A stretch of 38,551 nucleotides of DNA from NCBI RefSeq assembly GCF_001586785.1, contig NZ_LUFH02000058.1, positions 1-38,551 of the forward strand, given 5' to 3'. The position numbers and the translations under genes are program-made. Below, piece after piece: positions 1 to 7,917 of the stretch; the first letter of the stretch is position 1; every line of letters starts with the position of its first letter. This DNA comes from Sphaerospermopsis aphanizomenoides BCCUSP55 (GTDB lineage: Bacteria; Cyanobacteriota; Cyanobacteriia; Cyanobacteriales; Nostocaceae). The notes below the pieces were generated by a model. The model had not been told where the DNA came from. It saw nothing but the letters and a program-made list of their open reading frames with translations, and did no database searches.

Positions 1-58
1 AAAATAAATAGATCCCCAATTATTGTCACTATATTTGTAAACAAGGGAGTTAGTAAAC

Positions 59-1105
59 ATGGAAAAACCAAAGAAAAATCAACACTATGTTCCTAAATCT
101 TATCTGGAAAATTTTAGTATTGATCCAAATAAAAATGAAAAGCAAATTTTTGTTTTTGACAAATTTACCCAAACAAAATTTTCCAATAATATTAAAAAGA
201 TTCCATTAGAAAGATATTTTTATGATTTTCCTGAAATTTTAGTATCACCAGGAGAAGATCCACAAAAAGTAGAAAATTTCTTTACTGGACTGGAAAGTAG
301 GCAAAAGAAATTACTTAACCATATTCAAAAAAAGATTGATGGAATCTTTAATTTAAGAGAAAAAAGTCACCCTTACTCGAAAAAAGTTTTAAATCAAAGC
401 CAAAAAATAGATTTATCCTACGTTGTAGCATTTCAGTTATTTAGAACAAAGGAATTTAGAAACTCTTTGTTAGAAATGCGTGAGGTAACTAAACCTTTAT
501 TAGATAAATCTATAGAACAAGAAATTAATGAAATTATAACTCAAGGTGCAAAGGAATGCTCTATTACACTTAATGAAGAATCTACATCTGAAATACAATC
601 TATGCTTTTCGATAGAATAGATGAACAATTAAGTTTCATGTATAAAGAAGGACTATCTGTGATACACTCTAATTTTATGGACAGTTACTATGAAACAGCA
701 TCTCAAATTCTACGAAAACACATTTACTTAATAGGTATTAATGATACAGATAAACCACTATTTACATCTGATCATCCTGTTGTACAATACCCACATCTAG
801 GATTGAATGGTATTAATTCTCCAGGTATAGAAATAGCATTTCCGATTAATAGCAAAGCCATATTAATCATGAAAGAAAAAAGTCATTTTCATGAGTTTGC
901 AAAACTAGATAGTAACCTTTTTCCACTCACTTTAAATGATGTAGATTTTTATAATCAGTTGCAAGTGTATGGCAGTACTAGATTTGCTTTCTGTTCTGAA
1001 ACTCAATTTGATTTAGCAGACGAAAGTTGTAGAAATAACCCAAATGTCTGCTCTAGTAATAAAACGAGAATTCAATTGAAAGAAATCCCCGCAGATGCTT
1101 CATAA
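59..1105 (+). CDS. DUF4238 domain-containing protein
   Basis: A 348-residue soluble protein with no signal peptide or membrane segment. The N-terminus has the DUF4238 signature: QHYVPKSYLENFS at about residues 8-20, then an IFVFDK strand. The middle carries the helix with FQLFRTKEFRNSL (about 126-138), matching the family's conserved 'Q..R....R' helix, and SDHP (about 239-242) matches a second conserved spot. The family is widespread in bacteria and its biochemical role is unknown; members often sit in accessory or defence-rich DNA. The start follows a GGGAG ribosome site at 45-49. The gene is clearly more AT-rich than trmFO downstream, so it may be an acquired gene. The family call is fairly firm, the function unknown. 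Confidence 0.82.
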   Translation: MEKPKKNQHYVPKSYLENFSIDPNKNEKQIFVFDKFTQTKFSNNIKKIPLERYFYDFPEILVSPGEDPQKVENFFTGLESRQKKLLNHIQKKIDGIFNLREKSHPYSKKVLNQSQKIDLSYVVAFQLFRTKEFRNSLLEMREVTKPLLDKSIEQEINEIITQGAKECSITLNEESTSEIQSMLFDRIDEQLSFMYKEGLSVIHSNFMDSYYETASQILRKHIYLIGINDTDKPLFTSDHPVVQYPHLGLNGINSPGIEIAFPINSKAILIMKEKSHFHEFAKLDSNLFPLTLNDVDFYNQLQVYGSTRFAFCSETQFDLADESCRNNPNVCSSNKTRIQLKEIPADAS

Positions 1106-1218
1106 GTGATAACAAACAACTACGGTAGAATGCGGTCAAGTTAATTTAACTGATATAATAATTCATCGATATCATAGAAAATTATCTTTAACCAAACCAA
1201 GTCATTAAAAAAACAACT

Positions 1219-2538
1219 ATGACACAAGAACCGATACAAGTAATAGGCGGTGGACTTGCGGGAACAGAAGCAGCATGGCAAATTGCCCAAGCCGGCGTTC
1301 CTGTAATTCTTCACGAGATGCGTCCTAAAAGGTTCAGTCCTGCCCATCATACGGAAAATTTAGCCGAATTGGTCTGTAGTAACTCCTTCGGGGCTATGGC
1401 AAGCGATCGCGCCGCAGGTTTATTACACGAAGAACTCCGTCAACTCGGTTCTATCATCATTGCTAAAGCCGATGAACACGCAGTACCCGCTGGTGGCGCT
1501 TTAGCCGTAGATAGAGGACAATTTGGCGAAGACTTAACCCAAACTTTAACAAATCATCCATTAATTGATTTCCGTCGGGGAGAAGTGACAGCAATTCCTG
1601 AAGGTATTGTTGTGTTAGCTTCTGGACCATTAACAAGTCCCGATTTATCCGCAGATTTACAACGATTTACCGGGATGGAATATCTCAATTTCTTTGATGC
1701 TGCCAGTCCTATTATTTTAGGCGATTCTATTAATAAAGATATTGCTTTTATGGCTTCCCGCTATGACAAAGGTGAAGCAGCATATCTGAATTGCCCCATG
1801 AATAAAGAGCAGTATTTACATTTTTGGTCAGAATTACGTCAAGCTGAACAAACAGAATTAAAAGACTTTGAAAAAGAAACCGCGAAATTTTTTGAAGCTT
1901 GTTTACCGATTGAAGAAATGGCACGACGGGGAGAAGATACCATGCGCTATGGTCCCCTGAAACCAGTAGGTTTATCTGATCCTCGCACCGGAGAACGTAA
2001 CTATGCGGTAATTCAATTGCGACAAGAAGATAAAGCCGGTCAACTTTGGAATATGGTCGGATTTCAAACTAATTTACGTTGGGGTGAACAAAAACGGGTT
2101 TTTCAAATGATACCTGGTTTGGAAAAAGCCGAGTTTGTTAGATTAGGAGTAATGCACCGCAATACATTTTTAAATGCACCGCAGTTAATGTCTGCAAGTT
2201 TGCAATTTAAAGAACGCCCAATTTTATTAGCCGCAGGACAATTAATAGGCACAGAAGGTTACACTGCTGCATCTGCGGGTGGTTGGTTAGCGGGAACAAA
2301 TGCTGCTAGGTTAGCTTTAGGAAAAGAACCTTTGATATTACCAAATACAACCATGATGGGGGCTTTATTTGAATTTATTAGTTCTGCTGAACCAAAACAT
2401 TTTCAACCCATGGCTCCTAATTTTGGTATTGTCCCAGATTTGGGTGTGAGAATCAAGAGTAAACCGGAGAAATATGGACGTTACCGCGATCGCGCTTTGG
2501 CAGATTTAGCCAGTTGGAAAGCTGCAAATTTAGTATAG
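1219..2538 (+). CDS. trmFO: Methylenetetrahydrofolate--tRNA-(uracil-5-)-methyltransferase TrmFO
   Basis: The flavoenzyme that makes 5-methyluridine at position 54 of the tRNA T-loop, using methylenetetrahydrofolate as carbon donor and reduced FAD. The 439-residue length is right for the family. The N-terminus has the dinucleotide-binding loop [13 protein letters not shown] (about 8-20) and the HEMRP segment. The conserved ELVCSNSF carries Cys53, a residue of the catalytic region, and YLNCP holds a second conserved Cys at 192. Further family landmarks are GPLKPVGL, the QLRQED segment, and [13 protein letters not shown] near the C-terminus, which belongs to the FAD site. The ATG at 1219 has no strong Shine-Dalgarno, but it gives the family N-terminus exactly. 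It stands alone; no operon partner is visible. Two HIP1 sites lie inside the gene. Confidence 0.97.
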   Translation: MTQEPIQVIGGGLAGTEAAWQIAQAGVPVILHEMRPKRFSPAHHTENLAELVCSNSFGAMASDRAAGLLHEELRQLGSIIIAKADEHAVPAGGALAVDRGQFGEDLTQTLTNHPLIDFRRGEVTAIPEGIVVLASGPLTSPDLSADLQRFTGMEYLNFFDAASPIILGDSINKDIAFMASRYDKGEAAYLNCPMNKEQYLHFWSELRQAEQTELKDFEKETAKFFEACLPIEEMARRGEDTMRYGPLKPVGLSDPRTGERNYAVIQLRQEDKAGQLWNMVGFQTNLRWGEQKRVFQMIPGLEKAEFVRLGVMHRNTFLNAPQLMSASLQFKERPILLAAGQLIGTEGYTAASAGGWLAGTNAARLALGKEPLILPNTTMMGALFEFISSAEPKHFQPMAPNFGIVPDLGVRIKSKPEKYGRYRDRALADLASWKAANLV

Positions 2539-2540
2539 AA

Positions 2541-2562
2541 GGTGACAGGTGACAGATGACAG
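2541..2562. repeat. Heptamer repeat (ggtgaca)n after trmFO
   Basis: Three seven-base units ggtgaca/gatgaca, the complement of the cacctgt type, immediately after the trmFO stop. Confidence 0.75.
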
Positions 2563-2665
2563 TGTAAAAAGTCTTTTTTATCTGATTTTCTCATCAGTTG
2601 ATGTCCTAACTACTTTTGCTATTGACATAACTTGAAAATTCATATCTAGTAACAGGAAAATACAG

Positions 2666-3037
2666 ATGCATCTTAAAGCAGTTCACCATATTCAGGTAAC
2701 ATACCCTCTAGAAGTAGAGGAAGCAATGGAGTTTTTTTATAGCCAAGTTTTAGAACTCAAGAAAATTCATAGACCAGAAGAACTGAATTATGATTCTGGA
2801 TTTTGGTATGAATTGGGAGATGTGCAAATACATCTGAGTCCAGACAGAAACGTTAGTAACCAAGGGTCAAGAAGGCATATTTGCTATCAAGTTGATAGCT
2901 TGCCTGCCTTTGAAGAACACTTGAAAGGACATGGAGTAGAAATCATTCCTGACAAAAGACCAATTCCCGGATATGTCAGGTTTTTCCTGCGTGATCCTGG
3001 TGATAATCGGATAGAAATTACACAAATAAAAACGTAA
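2666..3037 (+). CDS. VOC-fold (glyoxalase/bleomycin-resistance-like) protein
   Basis: A 123-residue protein with one vicinal-oxygen-chelate module. It opens with HLKAVHHIQVTYP, where the early His pair lies at the usual first metal-ligand position. The helix EEAMEFFYSQVLEL follows, then WYELGDVQIHLSP and RHICYQVDSL. It closes with YVRFFLRDPGDNRIEITQ, the classical 'rDPdGN.iEi' motif with Glu as last ligand. Members act as lyases, dioxygenases or thiol-transfer enzymes after dimerising; the substrate cannot be told from sequence. An AACAGGAAAAT stretch just ahead of the ATG may serve as ribosome site. It is monocistronic, downstream of trmFO after a 127-base gap that starts with a heptamer repeat. 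Confidence 0.85.
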   Translation: MHLKAVHHIQVTYPLEVEEAMEFFYSQVLELKKIHRPEELNYDSGFWYELGDVQIHLSPDRNVSNQGSRRHICYQVDSLPAFEEHLKGHGVEIIPDKRPIPGYVRFFLRDPGDNRIEITQIKT

Positions 3038-3149
3038 TATCATCTACGGCTAATTACTTATAATCAATTTTTTCCTGCTACCTCCACTCTATCCCTATTC
3101 CCTGCTGAATACCCCTGATGTTAATTATGCAGTTCCCCACCCCACATCC

Positions 3150-3280
3150 TAGGGACTTCCAGAAATTAAATTATTCAATGAGTGAGAACCAATATGAGTA
3201 CGAGATTCTTCCTCCCCTGCGCCCCCTGCTTCCCCTGCTGACCCAAACGATGGAATATTTGTTTAGTTGGAAGTCCCCTA
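3150..3280. mobile_element. MITE-like element with terminal inverted repeats
   Basis: A 131-bp block bounded by inverted ends. The left end reads TAGGGACTTCCA (3150-3161). The right end, as reverse complement, reads TAGGGGACTTCCA (3268-3280). Imperfect matching continues inward, with ATTCAAT on the left against ATTCCAT on the right. The same 7-mer ACATCCT stands at 3144-3150 and again at 3280-3286, overlapping each terminal base, and looks like a target-site duplication. The interior is C-rich (cccctgcgccccctgc) and encodes nothing. This is the architecture of a non-autonomous miniature transposon; no transposase in the window matches it. It fills most of the gap between the VOC gene and the prohibitin gene. 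Confidence 0.6.
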
Positions 3281-3362
3281 CATCCTCTTCATCAAACCTT
3301 AAAGTCAGGATTATACTTGTGTGTTAAGTATATAGAGCATCTTAACAACACAGGACAATCTT

Positions 3363-4259
3363 ATGGGCTTTATAGTTTCTCTCCTCACAAGTCTCATAGC
3401 TAGTCTCCTATATCTTCAAACCAGCAAAATCACCAGCACCAAGACTCAATTTGTAATACGTGGGATTACCATATTAATTGGTAGTATTGCCCTACTGGCT
3501 TCAATTTCCAGACTGTTGGTGATAGTTCCACCGGGAAATGTTGGTGTAATTAATTTTTTTGGTAAAGTTTCTGATAATACCCTCGATTCAGGTATTCACT
3601 TAGTTAATCCTTTTGCTAAAGTCTTGAATTTTTCGACTCGTCTGAAAGATATCAAGGAAAATATAGATACAACTTCTCAAGAAGGTTTGAGTTTAAATCT
3701 TGATGTTAGTTTGCAATATAGACTCGATCCCCAGAAGGCAGCAATAGTATACAAAACAATTGGAATTGACGAAAAAGAATTGCTTATTTCTCGATTTCGT
3801 TCTACCGTCCGCGCTATTACAGCCAACTACCCAGCTAGTGCTATTTATTCTACAAAACGTCAGGAAATAGTTCAAAAAATTGACCAGCAACTTACCCAGG
3901 AAATACCAACATTAGGCTTCATTGTTGACCAAGCACTTTTAAGAAATGTGAAAATGCCTGAAAATTTGCAAATAGCAATTCAGCAAAAACTGAAAGCCGA
4001 ACAAGAAAATGAACAAATGAAATTCGTGTTAGAAAAAGAACGTCAAGAAGCTGAAAGAAAGAAAATTGAAGCTAAAGGTATAGCTGAATCTCAAAAAATT
4101 ATCTCTGGTGGACTCACTAACCAAATTCTGCAATTACGCGCAATTGAAGCTACAGAAAAACTTGCTCAATCTAATAATTCTAAAGTTGTTGTTATCGGTT
4201 CTGAAAAAGGAGGAACACCTATTTTAATTCAGCCAGATACAGGAACAACCAAACCTTAA
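3363..4259 (+). CDS. Prohibitin / SPFH (band 7) family membrane protein
   Basis: A 298-residue membrane-anchored scaffold protein. Two hydrophobic N-terminal stretches (about 2-19 and 33-54) are followed directly by VPPGNVGVINFFGKV, the start of the band 7 domain. The domain runs to about residue 200 and contains the typical LDSGIHLVNPFAKV and the EGLSLNLDVSLQYRLDP strand pair. A charged coiled coil follows (KLKAEQENEQMKFVLEKERQEAERKKIEAKGIAE, written here only as about residues 208-242). Prohibitin-like proteins form ring oligomers that organise membranes and modulate AAA proteases such as FtsH in bacteria and organelles; that role here is by family. The ATG is preceded by ACAGGACAATCTT. The gene appears monocistronic. 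Confidence 0.92.
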   Translation: MGFIVSLLTSLIASLLYLQTSKITSTKTQFVIRGITILIGSIALLASISRLLVIVPPGNVGVINFFGKVSDNTLDSGIHLVNPFAKVLNFSTRLKDIKENIDTTSQEGLSLNLDVSLQYRLDPQKAAIVYKTIGIDEKELLISRFRSTVRAITANYPASAIYSTKRQEIVQKIDQQLTQEIPTLGFIVDQALLRNVKMPENLQIAIQQKLKAEQENEQMKFVLEKERQEAERKKIEAKGIAESQKIISGGLTNQILQLRAIEATEKLAQSNNSKVVVIGSEKGGTPILIQPDTGTTKP

Positions 4260-4429
4260 ACAATTCAAAATTCAAAAATTATCCCAATTTATAACTAAAC
4301 CGTACAGTTTATTTACTCTACACACAAAGACAATAACAGAAAAATTATCTCTTGTGGATATCAAAGATAGAATCAGGTTCTACCTTTAGCTTTATGAATT
4401 CCTAGCACCGAATGTTTATATTCAAGTCG

Positions 4430-4448
4430 TTAGGTAAAAATTACCTAA
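4430..4448. promoter_or_regulatory. Perfect inverted repeat upstream of the double-glycine peptide gene
   Basis: TTAGGTAA-aaa-TTACCTAA: two 8-base arms with a 3-base spacer, ending 23 bases before the ATG at 4472. The GAGG ribosome site at 4459-4462 lies between palindrome and start. A dimeric repressor site or a small 5'-UTR hairpin would both fit. The arms are too AT-rich for a strong terminator. Confidence 0.4.
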
Positions 4449-4471
4449 TTACGTAAGTGAGGTAAACAATT

Positions 4472-4723
4472 ATGCCAGTTCAAATTAACCAATCTGAGCA
4501 ATTGATAGAATTATCCGATGAGCAACAAGAGTTGGTATCTGGAGGACAATATGGTGGTGGATACGGTGGTGATAGATCCGGTGGTGGTGGATACGGTGGT
4601 GGTGGATACGGTGGTGATAGATCCGGTGGTGGGTTCGGTGAACGTAGATGTCCTCCATACTTCTATTGCGGTGGCTACTACTACTTCCCCTACAGACGTG
4701 GTGGAAGAGAACAAAGATTCTAA
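4472..4723 (+). CDS. Gly/Tyr-rich peptide with a double-glycine leader (putative RiPP or exported peptide precursor)
   Basis: An 83-residue small protein. Residues 1-26 look like a leader for a peptidase-containing ABC exporter: IELSDEQQELVSGG matches the double-glycine pattern LSxxEhxxhxGG, with predicted cleavage after Gly26. The remaining 57 residues are mostly Gly, Tyr, Arg and Asp with a repeated block (YGGDRSGGG twice, YGGGGYGG between). A short aromatic end carries two cysteines (CPPYFYC) and then YYYFPYRRGG. A good GAGG ribosome site lies 9 bases upstream. No exporter, LanM-like or radical-SAM maturation gene is in the window, so any machinery is elsewhere. It could be a bacteriocin-like precursor, or a secreted Gly-rich structural peptide using the same export route. 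Overlapping frames on both strands are open only because of the GGT/GGA repeats. Confidence 0.75.
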   Translation: MPVQINQSEQLIELSDEQQELVSGGQYGGGYGGDRSGGGGYGGGGYGGDRSGGGFGERRCPPYFYCGGYYYFPYRRGGREQRF

Positions 4724-4737
4724 TTTAGCCAACCAAT

Positions 4738-4762
4738 AAAATTCTTGTCTAACTAGAATTTT
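4738..4762 (+). terminator. Weak AT-rich hairpin after the Gly-rich peptide gene
   Basis: AAAATTCT (4738-4745) pairs with AGAATTTT (4755-4762) across a 9-base loop, 15 bases after the stop codon. The U-run is part of the stem. It could terminate weakly in either direction. Confidence 0.4.
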
Positions 4763-4793
4763 GGCAGGTGCGATCGCCTCCGTTACTATGAGA

Positions 4794-4807
4794 AGTGCGA
4801 TCGCACT
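4794..4807. repeat. 14-bp palindrome containing a HIP1 site
   Basis: AGTGCGATCGCACT is a perfect palindrome extending the HIP1 octamer; another HIP1 lies 27 bases upstream. It sits at the 3' end of the minus-strand Cys-rich gene. HIP1 is an over-represented cyanobacterial octamer linked to Dam-like methylation. Confidence 0.7.
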
Positions 4808-5005
4808 TTATGGCATATCCTCACTTCCAAAAGTAACACAAGGACTGTCAACTTCCACCGCTGGAGTGAATGAATTGCAAAAAATCACAGTCGCACAATT
4901 AACCCCCAACTCATCAGGGTGAGTACATTCTGATTTAACATAAAATGCACATTCTTCACAAATTATCTTACGTGACATTGGTTGCAAATCAATAGAAGTT
5001 GACAT
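4808..5005 (-). CDS. Small cysteine-rich protein of unknown function
   Basis: A 65-residue protein that I do not recognise as a named family. It has six cysteines, five packed into residues 16-43: CEEC, then SECTHPD, VNCATV and FCNSF. The sixth is near the end (SPCVTF). The spacing suggests a metal-binding knuckle or disulfide-stabilised fold. No signal peptide or membrane segment is seen. An AGGA about nine bases ahead supports the ATG at 5005; an internal ATG (residue 10) would still keep all cysteines. It lies between the Gly-rich peptide gene (convergent) and the DUF4058 remnant (same strand, separated by a terminator). Confidence 0.62.
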   Translation of the reverse strand: MSTSIDLQPMSRKIICEECAFYVKSECTHPDELGVNCATVIFCNSFTPAVEVDSPCVTFGSEDMP

Positions 5006-5026
5006 AATTTAAAATCCTGAAGAGAA

Positions 5027-5061
5027 TATAAAACCCACTACATTGTGTGCATTGTAGTGGG
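5027..5061 (-). terminator. Rho-independent terminator, minus strand
   Basis: CCCACTACA (5034-5042) and TGTAGTGGG (5053-5061) form a perfect 9-bp stem with a 10-base loop. Read on the minus strand the stem is followed by TTTTATA. It closes transcription from the DUF4058 remnant before the small Cys-rich gene. Confidence 0.75.
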
Positions 5062-5164
5062 CGATAGCAGTAACAAACAATGTCATTCTGATCATCTGTT
5101 ATTTATGTAACTATTTTAATTCTTTCATGTAAAAATTGCATAATTTTCTTGCATTTACAGCAAT

Positions 5165-5974
5165 TTACTTCAATTCAGAAACTTGAGATTCTCGTAAACC
5201 TTGCTGTTTTAATAACTCATTCACCCAAACAAGATCAGTTTCTTGAATATTTGTTACAGGTTGACGATTATAATCTATAGCCTAATCAAACCCAGCACTT
5301 TCCAACAACTCTTGAATTACATTTTATAACTCTCATAATGATTCTATATCTCCTTTTTTCAGAGGTAACACAAAAGTAGGAATAGGTTCTTGCAAATTAA
5401 AAGGATATAATTCTGCTCTAGGACGCAATTGACTACGACTAACTAAAATACGATAATCTGATTTAATTTTATCATCTAAGATTGGCATAGATTCACCACC
5501 ACGCAGTAAATCTATTTCGACTAAATGTGTAGAACTTCCTAATATTTGTTGACGCTTGGTTTGATATGCGTTTCTCCCTTCTCCTGGACGTTTATTTTTA
5601 GGTGAAAGCAGTTCAATCACTGTCACAACTTCTCCTGTTGCCACTTCTCTGACTTCTAAATAACTTTCTCTAATTTCTTCTGGTATGGGAATATTTACGG
5701 TTACGGGGTTAACAGGTGGAAAAGCAACAGCAAGATTAGATGAATCTTGAGTTGTGGACTTTAAAGAACGTGCTATAGTGACATCAGGAATACCAATTAA
5801 AACCGAATTTCCATCGGTCATTTGATAAATTCTTTTTTCTACAGCTACTCTGTATTTTGGTCGTAAATGAGGGAAAATTGCATCCGCGATCGCAATAATT
5901 AATCTACTGTGAACTTCTGGCCAAAGTTCAGGATTTTCTAAATAGGGATTCATCCCCGGAAATGGTGAAGGCAT
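5165..5974 (-). pseudogene. DUF4058 family protein, interrupted by three in-frame stop codons
   Basis: The reading begins MPSPFPGMNPYLENPELWPE, the hallmark DUF4058 N-terminus, and continues with FPHLRPKYRVAVEKRIY, a YLEVREV strand, VTVIELLSPKNKRPGEGR and YRILVSRS. The frame stops with TGA at 5333-5335, after about 213 residues. The same frame beyond that stop still encodes the family C-terminus: NVIQELLESAGFD, AIDYNRQPV, and DLVWVNELLKQQGLRES before the natural TAA at 5165-5167. Two more stops interrupt it, TAA at 5324-5326 and TAG at 5282-5284. By family pattern these replace a Gln (CAA) and a Leu (TTG). Three separate nonsense changes without a frame change point to a decayed or truncated gene. 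The family is common in cyanobacteria; its role is unknown. The longer frame reaching up to 6106 starts at TTG in repeat DNA and is not credible. Confidence 0.8.
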
Positions 5975-6031
5975 AGGTAAATTTACACTCCTAAATTCAA
6001 TAGCAGTTAAAATTAAAACCCTGCTCAATGG

Positions 6032-6063
6032 ACAATTGATAATTGACAATTGATAATTGATTA
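6032..6063. repeat. Heptamer repeat, (attgata)n type
   Basis: About four seven-base units of aattgat/aattgac just upstream of the DUF4058 start. The same type recurs at 13802-13836. Confidence 0.75.
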
Positions 6064-6226
6064 ATATGCTTAAAAACCTATCTTTTTCAAGATAAATAGC
6101 AAGCAAAACCTTTCCTTTATTTCAATCTTCTACCCTTTAGAAAGAGGTAATTTTCCATTGTTCATTGTCAATTTTTGAATGCTTATTAGTTGGCACTTTT
6201 TAATCCTAGCAAATTCATATTTGATT

Positions 6227-6412
6227 ATGACAAACTCACAAACTTGGTATATTGTCAAGTATAAATCCCAAATATGCGAAATAGTCCCCAGTGAAAAACT
6301 GGAGGACAATAACCCAGACATGATTGAAAAATGGGGAACTTTTAGTTCACAACAAGAAGCAATCGCTTGTCGTGTAGGATTAATCAGGGCTGGAAAATGC
6401 CAACCCATGTAA
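6227..6412 (+). CDS. Small conserved-looking cyanobacterial protein (61 aa)
   Basis: Starts MTNSQTWYIVKYKSQICEIVP and ends with SSQQEAIACRVGLIRAGKCQPM. It looks like a compact folded domain: a WYIVKY beta strand, a Glu/Asp-rich turn, a WGTFSSQQEAIA helix and a basic C-terminal GLIRAGKCQP. I recall similar short proteins across Nostocales with this WYIVK...RVGLIRAGKCQP pattern, but no function. No signal peptide. The open frame extends 16 codons upstream to an ATG at 6179 with a hydrophobic N-terminus; I prefer 6227 because the family-like start fits better. It is followed directly by a heptamer repeat. Confidence 0.6.
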   Translation: MTNSQTWYIVKYKSQICEIVPSEKLEDNNPDMIEKWGTFSSQQEAIACRVGLIRAGKCQPM

Positions 6413-6457
6413 TTTTAGATTTTGGATTTTGGATTTTAGATTTTGGATTTTAGATTC
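6412..6457. repeat. Heptamer repeat, (ttttgga/ttttaga)n type
   Basis: Six or so seven-base units beginning right after the stop codon of the 61-residue gene. The same type occurs at 17004-17032, 19161-19195 and 35930-35962. Confidence 0.85.
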
Positions 6458-6514
6458 ATACCAATTCTGTAAAATTCGGTAGTAGATTCATAACATGAAA
6501 CCCAGATAAAATCT

Positions 6515-6556
6515 TAATTACGAATTACGAATTACGAATTACGAATTACGAATTAA
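6515..6556. repeat. Heptamer repeat, (aattacg)n type
   Basis: Five perfect tandem copies of aattacg plus partial ends, immediately downstream of the Ctp protease stop codon (convergent with the 61-residue gene). Related arrays lie at 15931-15960 and, inverted, at 18326-18352. Confidence 0.9.
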
Positions 6557-7836
6557 TTCTTCTTCGTTGTCGTACTATTTTGAGCAGTTTGTTTACCTAA
6601 AATTTCCACAGCTTTAGCAAATTGAGGATCTTCTAAAGTAGCCAGTTTATCTCGTTCCTTTAACCACAACTCTTGTCTTTGGGCATCAGTTAAATCCACT
6701 TTTACATCTGGATCAATGCCATGCTTATTAATATCTTTACCGCTAGGAGTATGATACTTAGCAATTGTCACTGCTAATCCTGAACCATCTTCCAAAGGTC
6801 GCACAGATTGTACCAAACCCTTACCAAAAGTTTGTGTACCCACTATCGTCGCACGTTTATTATCCTGCAAAGCACCGGAAAGAATTTCACTAGCACTAGC
6901 TGAACCCTTATCAACCAACACCACCAAAGGTTTAGTAGTTAAAGCACGTCCTCTCGCAATTTCTCGTTCTTGCTCGCCTTGACGGTCAATAGTAGAAACA
7001 ATTGTGCCTTTATCTATCCACATCCGGGCAATATCCACACTGGAGAATAATAAACCACCAGGATTACCCCGCAGATCCAAAATATAACCAGATACGTTTT
7101 TAGCTTCTAACTTATTAATTGCATCTCTCATTTCCTTGGCGGCATTGGCACTAAACTGATTGAGGCGGATGTAGCCAAGATTACCTGCTGGAGTTGATTT
7201 TTCCGAATACTTAACCGGATGGATTTCAATTTTAGCCCGTGTGATCTCAAATTGTTTTTTCTGACCATTCCGCAAAATTTTTAGTTTGACGCTGGTTCCA
7301 GCTTCACCACGAATCAAAGACACAGCTTGGTTAGTATCCATGCCTTGAGTGCTTTTGCCATCAATTTCCAGGATCACATCCTTAGCTAGGATTCCCATTT
7401 TAAAGGCAGGTGTATCCTCAATCGGGGCAATCACAACTAATTGCTTAGTTTTTTCATCCTGACTAATAGTGATACCAATCCCTGTGAGTTCTCCAGAGGT
7501 ATCAACTTGCATATTCTTGAATTCCTCTGGATCCATAAACCGGGTGTAGGGATCTTCTAGCTTTTTCAGCATTTCCCGGATGGACTTATAAGCTTCCTCT
7601 TGGTTAGTGTAGGACTTGCTTAAATATTCTTTACGAACAGCTTGCCAATCTACCTGATTAAAAGTTCCGTCCACATATTGACGGTAAACAATTTGCCAAA
7701 CCTCGTCTATCAATTCCTTGGGACTTGCTTTAAACAAAGCCTGACCACGGGAGTGAATGCCAAGACTAGTCACCGCAATTGTAGAAAGCGTTACTGCTGT
7801 AGCACCTAAAACAAGTCTACTCTTTGTAATCACCAT
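6553..7836 (-). CDS. ctpC: Carboxyl-terminal processing protease, S41 family (CtpA/CtpC type)
   Basis: A 427-residue exported or membrane-tethered serine protease. From the ATG at 7836 it begins MVITKSRLVLGATAVTLSTIAV, an uncleaved-anchor or signal-peptide type N-terminus. The conserved SPKELIDEVWQIVYRQYVDG helix follows. A PDZ domain (ELTGIGITI to KILRNGQ, about 115-195) comes next, then the tail-specific protease core. The catalytic Ser lies in GSASASEIL and the Lys in TFGKG (about residue 339). Cyanobacteria have three Ctp proteases; CtpA matures the D1 protein of photosystem II. The N-terminal wording here resembles the CtpC branch most, so the symbol is a best guess. The open frame continues 62 codons upstream through heptamer repeat DNA and is rejected. 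It is followed on the same strand, upstream, by ispG, separated by 213 bases of repeats. Confidence 0.9.
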   Translation of the reverse strand: MVITKSRLVLGATAVTLSTIAVTSLGIHSRGQALFKASPKELIDEVWQIVYRQYVDGTFNQVDWQAVRKEYLSKSYTNQEEAYKSIREMLKKLEDPYTRFMDPEEFKNMQVDTSGELTGIGITISQDEKTKQLVVIAPIEDTPAFKMGILAKDVILEIDGKSTQGMDTNQAVSLIRGEAGTSVKLKILRNGQKKQFEITRAKIEIHPVKYSEKSTPAGNLGYIRLNQFSANAAKEMRDAINKLEAKNVSGYILDLRGNPGGLLFSSVDIARMWIDKGTIVSTIDRQGEQEREIARGRALTTKPLVVLVDKGSASASEILSGALQDNKRATIVGTQTFGKGLVQSVRPLEDGSGLAVTIAKYHTPSGKDINKHGIDPDVKVDLTDAQRQELWLKERDKLATLEDPQFAKAVEILGKQTAQNSTTTKKN

Positions 7837-7917
7837 AATGACAGCTGTGTCAGAGGGAAAATTTATAGTCAGTATGCTCAATCTAACACAGGATTTGGTG
7901 ATTGGTGACTGGGAAAG

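Noticed and set aside
3118-3327. 69-codon frame between the VOC and prohibitin genes
   Set aside because: It runs across the MITE-like inverted-repeat element and has a low-complexity Pro/Leu translation.
4511-4739. Open frames on both strands across the Gly-rich peptide gene
   Set aside because: They are by-products of the GGT/GGA repeat; translations are monotonous Thr/Val or Val/Asp strings without ribosome sites.
5975-6106. N-terminal extension of the DUF4058 frame
   Set aside because: It begins at TTG and is encoded by heptamer repeat DNA; the family N-terminus starts at 5974.
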